DNA from: G963691835 sp963691835
GTDB lineage: Bacteria > Pseudomonadota > Alphaproteobacteria > Thalassobaculales > Thalassobaculaceae
NCBI GenBank assembly: GCA_963691835.1
Contig: OY829383.1
Location: forward strand, 2,356,001 to 2,420,000
Direction of reading: 5' to 3'
Length of the DNA stretch: 64,000 nucleotides
The position numbers and the translations under genes were made by a program. Of this stretch, positions 52,040 to 60,598 are shown piece after piece; position 1 is the stretch's first letter, and every line of letters starts with the position of its first letter. Below the pieces are notes generated by a model. That model saw nothing but the letters and a program-made list of their open reading frames with translations. It searched no databases and was not told the DNA's origin.

Positions 52040-53248
52040 CCAGGCCGTAGGCGCTGTGCAGCGCCCGAACGGCCAGTTCGGTGTATTCGGACGCGATCAG
52101 CACGCTCACCTTGATCTCAGACGTGGAGATCACCTGGATGTTGATGCCCTTGTCCGCCAGCGTCTCGAACATGGTCTTGGCGACGCCGGGTTGGCTGCGC
52201 ATGCCGACGCCGACGACGGAGACCTTGGACACGTTTCCGTCCGAGGCGACGCTATCGTGGCCAAGGCTTTCCTTCATCCGGTCAAGCACGTCCAGCGCGC
52301 GCTCCAACTCCGACCGGCCAAGCGTGAAGGTCAGATCTGTCGCCTGACCATCCTCCGACACGTTCTGAACGATCATGTCGACGTTGATGGCGGCATCGGC
52401 GAGTGAGCCGAATAGTGTCCCGGCGACGCCTGGGCGATCCGGGACTCGCCGAAGGGTCAGCTTGGCTTCGTCGTTGCTATAGGCAATACCGGTGACGATG
52501 TTTTCTCCACGATCTCATCCTCTTCCACGACCAGGGTGCCCGGGCGGTCCTCGAAGCTGGAGAGGACCTGAAGCCGTACTGCGTGCTGCATCGCCATGGC
52601 GACGGAGCGGGTCTGAAGTACCTTGGCCCCTTGAGAGGCCATCTCAAGCATCTCCTCGTAGGTGATGCGATCGATCTTTTTGGCGCGGGGCACGATCCTG
52701 GGATCGGTTGTGTAGACCCCGTCGACATCGGTGTAGATGTCGCAACGCTCCGCGCGAAGAGCGGCTGCCATCGCGACGGCCGACGTGTCGGAGCCGCCGC
52801 GACCCAGCGTCGTAATCCGATTATCTGGCCCAAGGCCTTGGAAGCCCGGGATCACGGCGACCTGATTGATCTCGAAACGCCGCTCGATCTCCGCCGTGTC
52901 GATCTCACGGATACGGGCCTTACTGTGAACACCGTCGGTCAGGAACGGCATCTGCCAACCTTGCCAGGAGCGTGCGTCGACACCGATATCCTGCAAGGCC
53001 AGTGAAAGGAGACCGCTGGTCACCTGCTCGCCCGTGGAGACGACAACGTCGTACTCTCGCGCATCGTGCATGCTGGTGATCTCCCGGCACCAGTTCACCA
53101 GCTGGTTTGTGGTCCCTGCCATCGCTGACACGATGACGGCCACGTGGTTGCCGGCGTCGACCTCGCGTTTCACACGGCCAGCGACATTCCGGATTCGGTC
53201 AAGATCCGCGACGGAGGTTCCGCCGAACTTCATTACGATGCGGGCCAT
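52020..53248 (-). CDS. lysC: Aspartate kinase, with a one-base frameshift
   Basis: From the ATG at 53248 (MARIVMKFGGTSVAD) the frame encodes the kinase domain (NQLVNWCREI, LGRGGSDTSAVAMAAAL, YTDVDGVYTTDPR) and the first ACT segment, then breaks after EDEIVEK. At 52501-52504 the coding strand has four A; one more A restores KNIVTGIAYSNDEAKLTLRR and the second ACT domain (INIQVISTSEIKVSVLI) to the stop at 52020. The restored length is 409 residues, the usual LysC size. Because lysC makes lysine, threonine and methionine precursors and diaminopimelate, a sequencing error is more likely than a true loss. Confidence 0.88.
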
Positions 53249-53426
53249 GGCGTCCTGCTCTCGGGATGGTTCGCCGGCCCCTTCCGACCATTGGCAGGGG
53301 CGACCGGCGCGCGACGATCCGCCGTGCTGTGCGGCGGCGCCGTCGGGCGCTATACATATCGATGGCTTTACCCGTGGGCAAGACGCCCTTTGCGGGTTGT
53401 AACTACGGTCTTCAATGAGGGAAACG

Positions 53427-54194
53427 ATGAGCGGATCCAGTCCTGACAGATCCCTGTCTCGGAACCGCTCCAGCGTGGATGAGGCGGACGCCGCGCGCTT
53501 CGCCGCGCTGGCCGATGATTGGTGGGACGAACGGGGCCCCTTCGCGCCGCTGCATCGTTTCACACCGGTGCGGCTGGCCTACATCCGGGACCGTTTGTTT
53601 CCTCACTTCCAACTGGACGACGGCACGTCGGCGCCCTTTGAGGGACTGAGTATCCTTGACGTCGGATGTGGTGGCGGCTTGCTGTCAAATCCGCTTCGGC
53701 GGCTGGGCGCGTCTGTCACCGCGATTGACGTCACGGACGAGACCATCGGCGCGGCACAGGCTCATGCATACCGTCTTGGTCACCGGATCGATTTCCGTGT
53801 CTCGACCATTGAGCAGTTGGCGGCTACCGACGCTCGGTTCGACGTCGTCGTTGCTTCGGAAGTCGTGGAGCATGTCGCCGACCTCGACAGCTTTGCGGAC
53901 GGCCTCGCTGGTGTTCTCAACCCGGGCGGCGCCCTGATCATGACGACCATCAACCGGACCTTAAGGTCTTTGGCGCTGGCCAAGATTGGGATGGAGTACG
54001 TTCTCCGTTGGGTCCCGCCCGGCACTCATGATTGGCGAAAGTTCCCGACGCCGAGGGAACTGACCGATCTGATCGTTGCAAGAGGTATCGAGGTACGGGA
54101 CGTCAGTGGCATGGTGCCGGATCCGCTGACCGGTGGGTTCCGGTTGTCCGGCGATACGGGTGTCAACTACGCACTCTTCGGCGTGAAGCTCTGA
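53427..54194 (+). CDS. ubiG: Ubiquinone biosynthesis O-methyltransferase
   Basis: The product is 255 residues from the ATG at 53427, with GAGGGAA upstream; ATG at 53415 is an alternative. The SAM site is LDVGCGGGLLS, with FDVVVASEVVEHV and MTTINRTLRSL typical for UbiG. It carries out both O-methylations in ubiquinone synthesis. It diverges from lysC, with 178 bases between, as in many alphaproteobacteria. Confidence 0.94.
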   Translation: MSGSSPDRSLSRNRSSVDEADAARFAALADDWWDERGPFAPLHRFTPVRLAYIRDRLFPHFQLDDGTSAPFEGLSILDVGCGGGLLSNPLRRLGASVTAIDVTDETIGAAQAHAYRLGHRIDFRVSTIEQLAATDARFDVVVASEVVEHVADLDSFADGLAGVLNPGGALIMTTINRTLRSLALAKIGMEYVLRWVPPGTHDWRKFPTPRELTDLIVARGIEVRDVSGMVPDPLTGGFRLSGDTGVNYALFGVKL

Positions 54195-54280
54195 ATTCCG
54201 GTTTCCGGGGCGATTGACCGTTCCCTTCTCCGGGCAGAGTTGCGACCATCATCGTCCGGCCAAGAGAAGACCTTAGGGGA

Positions 54281-55273
54281 ATGGACATGCCCGACCAGCC
54301 GTTGATCATCGACGGATGCCAGTACGTGAACTGGTCAGAGAAGATCTTCCGCGAGATGCGGTTGGGCGGGGTGACCGCTGTCCACGTGACCATCTGCTAC
54401 CACGAGGACTTCCGGGAAACTGTGGAACGGATGGTCGAATGGAATCGCTGGTTTGAGCGGTTCCCGGATCTGATCATGCCCGCGAGAAGCGGTGATGACG
54501 TCCGCCGGGCACGGGAAGAAGACCGGACGGCCATCATCTTCGGATTTCAGAACTGCTCTCCGATCGAAGACGACATCGGCCTGGTGGAGATCTGTCATCA
54601 GCTCGGCGCCCGTTTCATGCAGTTGAGCTATAACAATCAGTCCCTTCTGGCGACGGGATGCTACGAGGCGGAGGATCCGGGGATCACCCGGATGGGCAAG
54701 CAGGTCATCCGGGAGATGAACCGCGTCGGCATGGTCATCGATATGAGCCATTCGGCCGAACGGTCGACGTTGGAAGCGATCGAGTTGTCGAGCCGGCCGA
54801 TCGCGATCACCCACGCGAACCCGCATCGATGGCATGCGGCGCTGCGGAACAAGTCGGATACGGTTCTGAAGGCCCTGGGGGAGAGCGGGGGCATGCTCGG
54901 CTTCTCGATGTATCCCCATCACTTGGCCGGGAAGTCGGACTGCACGCTGACAGCGTTCTCGGAGATGATTGCCCGTACAGCCGACCTGATGGGCGTGGAC
55001 CGTATCGGTTTCGGCAGCGACCTCTGCCAGGATCAGCCCGACTCCGTTGTTGAGTGGATGCGGGTCGGAACATGGTCGAAGGAGATTGACTACGGTGAGG
55101 GGTCGGCCGCCCAAGCCGGGTTTCCGCCACAGCCGAGTTGGTTTGGGAGCAACCGTGACTTCCCGGGTCTCGCAGATGGACTGAGGGCCGTCGGCTTCGC
55201 GGACGATGAGGTTGCCAAGATCATGGGCGGCAACTGGCTCAATTTCTTTGACCGGTCGTTCGGGCCTGCATGA
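54281..55273 (+). CDS. M19 membrane-dipeptidase-like protein with altered metal site
   Basis: The 330-residue TIM-barrel protein matches peptidase family M19. The distal part is canonical: DMSHSAERS with His157, ITHANPH with His178, and FGSDLCQ with Asp247. The first metal motif is changed, however: the usual DGHND reads DGCQY (11-15), and the bridging Glu region reads FGFQNCSP with Gln90. A one-metal or non-peptidase activity is plausible. No signal peptide. It overlaps the next gene by 4 bases (ATGA). Confidence 0.8.
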   Translation: MDMPDQPLIIDGCQYVNWSEKIFREMRLGGVTAVHVTICYHEDFRETVERMVEWNRWFERFPDLIMPARSGDDVRRAREEDRTAIIFGFQNCSPIEDDIGLVEICHQLGARFMQLSYNNQSLLATGCYEAEDPGITRMGKQVIREMNRVGMVIDMSHSAERSTLEAIELSSRPIAITHANPHRWHAALRNKSDTVLKALGESGGMLGFSMYPHHLAGKSDCTLTAFSEMIARTADLMGVDRIGFGSDLCQDQPDSVVEWMRVGTWSKEIDYGEGSAAQAGFPPQPSWFGSNRDFPGLADGLRAVGFADDEVAKIMGGNWLNFFDRSFGPA

Positions 55274-56979
55274 TGGCCGGGGTGGAGAGAGACCCGGTGA
55301 CCGCCGGGACCGGTCATAAGCCGCTGCGGCCCCCCAGTCAGGTGATGCGGTTGCACCGTATGGGCGCGTTCTTCCCGACGCGGCTTTCCTTCATGCGGGT
55401 CCTTCTCAGGAGGCTCCATCGGGAAGGAGCGATCGTGTCCCGCCCGGTCTGGGACATCGATGACGAGGGGTACGGCACGGCGGTCTACACCGTTCCGCTG
55501 GGCGGACGGCCATATAGTCTCGTCGCCTTCTCCGACCGCCTCGCACCGGAAGACCGGACCGACCGGGTGATCGCAGAGGCCTGGGATACGACATTCGCCC
55601 TGTATGACGGCGTCCCGGGGCCGCAGGATCTCAAACGGCTCCAGGCAGCGGTGCCGAAGCAGGAAGCCGGCAGGTGCAGTGCGAGGGAGCTGGTCTTGAG
55701 CCGGGCGAACAAGAGCGTCCGGCTGTTTGCCCATGTGGCAGACCGACTGGCCGCCGGCCGGAAGCCCGACTTGGAAGAGGTTCGCAGCGTCGGCTATCTG
55801 ATGCGGACGACCGCCGTATACGGCAATGGCAAATTCGGCATTGCGGACCGTGCCGGGATCGCAGACAGACCGGGCCTGTCAGAGCCCTTTCAGGCGGAGA
55901 TGCTGACGGTCTGGCTGATCCGGGGGTTTACGCTCGACCTGGTGGAGCATGTCGCCCGGTCCCGGTCGCCCGAAACAGCGGTGGACTTGGATCCGCTCTA
56001 TCGGCGCTATCTTGGTGTCGGCAATTCGACCGGGCTTGGTATGGCGCCATTTCTCGTCAATCACCCCGTACTGATCAACAATTGGATGCTGGCACGGGAG
56101 ACCGCTCTGGCCCGTGTCCGTGATCTGCCGGAGGCGTCCGGCGAGGCTGTTGAGCGTTTTCTGACGCTTTTCGCGCGAGCCCGTCAGCACATCTCGGAAT
56201 GGAACGTCGACGATGAGCGCCAACAACGCCGGATAGAAGTGCTGCGACGCGATCTCTCCGCTCTGGAGCCTCAACTCTCCAAGGATACGTTGTCGGGTGA
56301 CTATCCCTGGGACCGCGTCGTCTGGCTCGCGGAATTGCGGTCCATAGAGTGCGCCGAGCTCATGGTGGCGCTGGTGCTGGAGCCGTACGGCGACCTTATC
56401 GATGGTCTTGCCCACTGCATGTCGAGCGATACCGCCTGCCGTGTCGATCCCGGCATGACGATTGGCCGTTTGGGGGAGATCGTTGCCGGGTCTTTTGCTT
56501 GGGCGTTGGCCATCGACTTTTCGGCACCCGATGCCGAGGCCCTGTTTTGGTATGTTTCGGAGAATAAGGCGGAGCCGAGGCTGGGCCGTCGCCATGATGA
56601 GCCTGGTGCGGACAAAGAAGCGCCACTGGATATTGCCCGGCGGGTGCAGGTCCTTAGCCTGGCCTTGAAGGATTGGCCGCCCGACGAATTGGTGGCCGCC
56701 CTTCTGCTGCGGAGACCGGATCTTCGATATATTGTCCGGCGTGTGCAGTCCGCTGAGCGTTATCCCTACGGCGAGATCCAGAACAATCTCCTCGACGCGG
56801 AATGCCTTCCGATTGACCTGCTGAGGTGCAAGCTCTCTTTCTTCGGAGCCTCGAAGTTCGATCCGAAGTCCGATCGGTGGACCCGCATCACGCTGTTTCA
56901 GGGGGCGCCGGGCCTTGACGAGATCTCAACGACCGAACCCGACGATTGGTGCTTCCCTGTCTTGGGAGGGTCTCAATGA
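55270..56979 (+). CDS. Unknown 569-residue protein, coupled to M19 and DUF3726 genes
   Basis: I do not recognise a named family. There is no signal peptide or membrane helix. The protein is Arg-rich with many helical segments (AGIADRPGLSEPFQAEML, LGVGNSTGLGMAPFLVNHP, YGEIQNNLLDAECLPIDL). It starts at ATG 55270 within the M19 stop and ends overlapping the DUF3726 gene by 4 bases, so all three are translationally coupled. Close linkage suggests a shared metabolic function, perhaps with the Ldh-type enzyme that follows. Confidence 0.7.
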   Translation: MMAGVERDPVTAGTGHKPLRPPSQVMRLHRMGAFFPTRLSFMRVLLRRLHREGAIVSRPVWDIDDEGYGTAVYTVPLGGRPYSLVAFSDRLAPEDRTDRVIAEAWDTTFALYDGVPGPQDLKRLQAAVPKQEAGRCSARELVLSRANKSVRLFAHVADRLAAGRKPDLEEVRSVGYLMRTTAVYGNGKFGIADRAGIADRPGLSEPFQAEMLTVWLIRGFTLDLVEHVARSRSPETAVDLDPLYRRYLGVGNSTGLGMAPFLVNHPVLINNWMLARETALARVRDLPEASGEAVERFLTLFARARQHISEWNVDDERQQRRIEVLRRDLSALEPQLSKDTLSGDYPWDRVVWLAELRSIECAELMVALVLEPYGDLIDGLAHCMSSDTACRVDPGMTIGRLGEIVAGSFAWALAIDFSAPDAEALFWYVSENKAEPRLGRRHDEPGADKEAPLDIARRVQVLSLALKDWPPDELVAALLLRRPDLRYIVRRVQSAERYPYGEIQNNLLDAECLPIDLLRCKLSFFGASKFDPKSDRWTRITLFQGAPGLDEISTTEPDDWCFPVLGGSQ

Positions 56980-57635
56980 AAGTCTCTCTCAACGAGGTGG
57001 GGTCGATCGTCACCAAAGCGACGATCGGAGCGGGATGGCCCGAGGGGCTGGCCGAAGATGTTGGCAACGCCGCCGTCTGGCTGTCCGTCAAGGGACATGA
57101 CGGTGTCAGCGCGGCCGCCAGCGCCATCGAACCGTTGCCGGAGACACTCGCTGCCCAGGCGGAAGAGCTGAAGGGCGGATGGCGGTTTCCAAACGCCCGA
57201 GCCGTGTCCGCTGGCCCGTCTGCATTCGATCTGCTGTCTGCCGGCGCTAGCGCGGTTGCTCTGATGACCGTGGATTCACCTCTGTTGGTCCTCGGCTTTG
57301 CTGGCGTGGCGGCGGACGACGACGGTGGCTACGGATTGAGTGAGAAGGCCGGTACGGCGGTTCGGGTCTACGCCTCAAAGATCGAAGGAGACGTCAGTGT
57401 CGTGTCGACGTGGCGGGATGTGGTGATCAGCGCGCTCCCTATGAAACCGGACGATGGGTCCTACGTCGATCTGCGAAAAGCGCGGCCGCAGGCGGACGTG
57501 GTTGAACCGGACGGTGTTACGGTTGACCCGGTCTCCTGGACACGCATGCTCTACCTCGCCAAGCTGACCCAGGTTCCAGAACGCAGCGACTCCCGGACAT
57601 CCGGCGCGGGTGCTGGCGCGATCGACAACGAATAA
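56976..57635 (+). CDS. DUF3726-type protein
   Basis: The product is 219 residues from the ATG at 56976, with GGGAGGG upstream. The N terminus MKVSLNEVGSIVTKATIGAG and GLAEDVGNAAVWLSVKG match what I recall of DUF3726, small proteins of unknown role in alphaproteobacteria. No export signal. It lies between the 569-residue protein (4-base overlap) and the Ldh gene (37-base gap). Confidence 0.7.
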   Translation: MKVSLNEVGSIVTKATIGAGWPEGLAEDVGNAAVWLSVKGHDGVSAAASAIEPLPETLAAQAEELKGGWRFPNARAVSAGPSAFDLLSAGASAVALMTVDSPLLVLGFAGVAADDDGGYGLSEKAGTAVRVYASKIEGDVSVVSTWRDVVISALPMKPDDGSYVDLRKARPQADVVEPDGVTVDPVSWTRMLYLAKLTQVPERSDSRTSGAGAGAIDNE

Positions 57636-57672
57636 GCCGACACACAGTGTTCGCAGCTCTTGGGAGGCAGGC

Positions 57673-58680
57673 GTGACCGGGATCATGATGACGTTGGAGT
57701 CTGTCGAAAGCCTCGCGCGGGAGACGCTGGAGGCAGCCGGCACCTCTCCGACGAACGCGGCGGCGGTGGCCCGCTCAACCGTTGCTGCGGAGCGGGATGG
57801 CATCCGCAGTCACGGTCTCATGTATGTCCCGATCTATGCCGAGCACGTCCGGTGCGGGAAAGTGGTTGGCGACGCGGTGCCGGATGTGGCCTTCCCAAAA
57901 CCGGGTGCGGTCACCGTCGACGCCCGCTCGGGTTTTGCGCACCCGGCGATCGACGCGGGATTCCAAGCGCTGGTTGACGCTGCCCGTCGTAACGGCGTCG
58001 CAGCGATGACGATCTTCAACTCCTACAACTGTGGTGTGTTGGGGCACCACGCGGAGCGGATTGCCGAGGCAGGCCTGCTGGGCCTCTGTCATACCAACGC
58101 CCCCGCGTCCATCGCGCCTGTGGGTGGCCGCAAGCCGGTCATCGGAACCAATCCGATCGCCGTCGGAGTTCCTGGAGAGAGCGGAGAGGCCGCCTTCGTG
58201 ATCGATCAGTCTGCAAGTGTGATCGCGCGTTCGGAGATCATGCTGAGATCGCGAACCGGGGAGCCGATCGATCCGTCCTGGGCTTTCGATGCCGATGGAA
58301 ATCCCACCGACGATCCGGCCGCCGCCTTGAAGGGCTCACTGGCGCCTGCCGGCGGCTACAAGGGTTTCAGCATGGGCCTGTTGGTCGAGATATTGGCCGC
58401 ATGCCTGTCCGGGGCCGTACTTGGTAAAGACGCCAGCCCGTTCTCGGGAACCGCCGGAGGTACTCCGCGTACGGGCCAATGCTTCATCGCGCTGGACCCT
58501 GGCGCATTCTCCGGGGCCGCCTTTGGCGACCGGGTGTCCGATTTGACCGCAGCCATTGTCGCCCAGGAAGGTGCCCGGCTTCCAGGTGCGCGGAGACGGG
58601 CAAACCGTCTGCGGATTGAAGATGAGGGTGTCCAGGTTGACCAAGCGCTCCTTGACCGGATCGGCGCCTCTGTCGCGTAG
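57673..58680 (+). CDS. Ldh/malate dehydrogenase (Ldh_2) family oxidoreductase
   Basis: The product is 335 residues from GTG at 57673, with GGAGG upstream; the ATGs at 57685 and 57688 are alternatives. The family signature includes ERDGIRSHGL, GRKPVIGTNPIAVGVP and GGYKGFSMGLLVEIL. The usual SxHFG catalytic-site segment reads NSYNCGVLGHH, with Asn where His is common; this form is known to me from pyrroline/piperideine-2-carboxylate reductase-like members. It likely reduces an imine or 2-oxo acid with NAD(P)H. Last gene of the M19 set. Confidence 0.8.
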   Translation: MTGIMMTLESVESLARETLEAAGTSPTNAAAVARSTVAAERDGIRSHGLMYVPIYAEHVRCGKVVGDAVPDVAFPKPGAVTVDARSGFAHPAIDAGFQALVDAARRNGVAAMTIFNSYNCGVLGHHAERIAEAGLLGLCHTNAPASIAPVGGRKPVIGTNPIAVGVPGESGEAAFVIDQSASVIARSEIMLRSRTGEPIDPSWAFDADGNPTDDPAAALKGSLAPAGGYKGFSMGLLVEILAACLSGAVLGKDASPFSGTAGGTPRTGQCFIALDPGAFSGAAFGDRVSDLTAAIVAQEGARLPGARRRANRLRIEDEGVQVDQALLDRIGASVA

Positions 58681-58815
58681 GCCCTGGCAAGCCGTCGCAT
58701 AGCGGCCTTAGGACACGCTATTGAACTAGGGGGTATGACAGGCGTTGTCTGTTGGCCGCATAATGGCGGCATACCGGCCAACAAGATCAGCCTTTCCTAG
58801 ACCGGGACAGTCGCC

Positions 58816-60459
58816 ATGCCAGATACCAATGCCCAGTCCGGGCGCGCCGCCGCTCAAGACATCGTCACCCTTGACGCGCTCGTCATCGGAGCCGGGTTCG
58901 CGGGCCTCTATCAGTTGCTGTGCTTGCGGGACAAGCTCGGTTTGTCGGCCCGTATTGTGGAGACGGCGGATGGCGTCGGCGGCACCTGGTATTGGAACCG
59001 TTATCCAGGCGCGCGCTGCGATTCCGAGAGCCATTCCTACTCCTACTACTTCTCGAAGGAGCTTCTCGAGGAGTGGGAGTGGACCGAGCGGTATCCGGGC
59101 CACGCGGAGATCCGGCGTTATCTGGATCATGTCGCGGACAGGTTCGATCTGAGGCGTGACATCCGTTTCGGCTGCCGGGTGCTGTCTGCGGTCTATGATG
59201 AGGCGGGCAACTTTTGGGATGTGGAAACATCGACTGGTGAGCGTTATCGCGCGACGTACGTGATTGCGGCGGTCGGCTGCCTGTCCTCGGCGAACATTCC
59301 TAACATTGACGGCCTCGCGGATTTCCAGGGCGATTGGTACCACACCGGACGGTGGCCTCATGAGGGGGTGGATTTCGCGGGTAAACGTGTCGGTCAGATC
59401 GGAACCGGCTCGACCGGCATCCAAGCGGTTCCGGTGATCGCGGAGACGGCGGCCCATCTGACGGTCTTTCAACGCACCGCGAACTACAGTGTGCCTGCCC
59501 GGAACGGCCCTCTCTCGGATGCTTTCAAGCAGTACATGAAAGAGCATCACGATGAGATCCGGGAGACGATGCACCATGCCACCAACGGGCACCCCTTTCT
59601 GATCGATGAGCGCTCGGCGTTCTCGGTAACGCCCGAGCAACGTCAGAAGATCTATGAGAGGGCGTGGGAAATCGGGGGACTTCGGTTCCGGGCCGTCTTT
59701 CAGGACCTGCTGTTCGACAAGGCGGCGAACGACACGGCGGCCGATTTCATCAAGGGTAAGATCCGGGAGATCGTGAGTGATCCTCGGAAAGCGGAGATCT
59801 TGTCCAACATCGATCACCCTTTCGCCGCCAAGCGACCGCCGATCGATACGAACTACTTCGAGGCCTACAATCAGGATCACGTGGACATCGTCGATGTTCG
59901 GGCGGATCCGATCCGCCGCATCACGCCCAAGGGGATTGAGACGGGGACATCACACTACGATCTGGATGTGATCGTGTTCGCCACCGGCTTCGACGCGATG
60001 ACGGGCTCGATGCTCAACATCGGCGTTACCGGCCGGAACGGGCTAACGCTGAAAGATGCCTGGGCGGAGGGACCGAAGACATATCTCGGTCTCCAGATCG
60101 CGGGCTTTCCGAACCTCTTCACGGTCACCGGTCCCGGCAGTCCGTCCGTCCTCTGCAACATGCCGGTGGCGATCGAGCAGCATGTGGACTGGATCACAAG
60201 CTGTATCGCGCATCTCCGGGACAAGGGTTATCAGGCGATCGAGGCGCGTCCTGACGCGGCGGAGGATTGGGTGAGCCACGTGAACGATGCGGCGAACGCG
60301 ACACTGCTGCCAGATGCGGGCCACTCCTGGTATCTCGGTGCCAATGTTCCGGGGAAGCCGCGGGTGTTCATGCCGTATGCGGGCGGCATGACCCGGTATC
60401 GGTCGATCTGCGATGACGAAGCGCAGGAGGGCTACCGGAGTTTCGTGCTGACGTCCTAG
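58816..60459 (+). CDS. Baeyer-Villiger-type flavin monooxygenase
   Basis: The 547-residue protein has FAD motif GAGFAG (25-30), GGTWYWNRYPGARCD, the BVMO fingerprint FQGDWYHTGRWP (170-181) and NADPH motif GTGSTGIQ (197-204). These are hallmarks of class B flavoprotein monooxygenases such as cyclohexanone monooxygenase, which insert oxygen next to ketones. No signal peptide. It lies 135 bases after the Ldh gene and may be a separate unit. Confidence 0.9.
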   Translation: MPDTNAQSGRAAAQDIVTLDALVIGAGFAGLYQLLCLRDKLGLSARIVETADGVGGTWYWNRYPGARCDSESHSYSYYFSKELLEEWEWTERYPGHAEIRRYLDHVADRFDLRRDIRFGCRVLSAVYDEAGNFWDVETSTGERYRATYVIAAVGCLSSANIPNIDGLADFQGDWYHTGRWPHEGVDFAGKRVGQIGTGSTGIQAVPVIAETAAHLTVFQRTANYSVPARNGPLSDAFKQYMKEHHDEIRETMHHATNGHPFLIDERSAFSVTPEQRQKIYERAWEIGGLRFRAVFQDLLFDKAANDTAADFIKGKIREIVSDPRKAEILSNIDHPFAAKRPPIDTNYFEAYNQDHVDIVDVRADPIRRITPKGIETGTSHYDLDVIVFATGFDAMTGSMLNIGVTGRNGLTLKDAWAEGPKTYLGLQIAGFPNLFTVTGPGSPSVLCNMPVAIEQHVDWITSCIAHLRDKGYQAIEARPDAAEDWVSHVNDAANATLLPDAGHSWYLGANVPGKPRVFMPYAGGMTRYRSICDDEAQEGYRSFVLTS

Positions 60460-60598
60460 CGCACCGTCTTGAGTCAATAACCGCTGATCCGGCTTTAGTG
60501 TCGAAACCAATTTCTTGGTTCGGTTTCGTCGTGTAACGATTGTTGCGCGCCGTCCGGGCTTTCGTCTCCGGGCATCTGGGTTTGCCGACTGGGGAACG

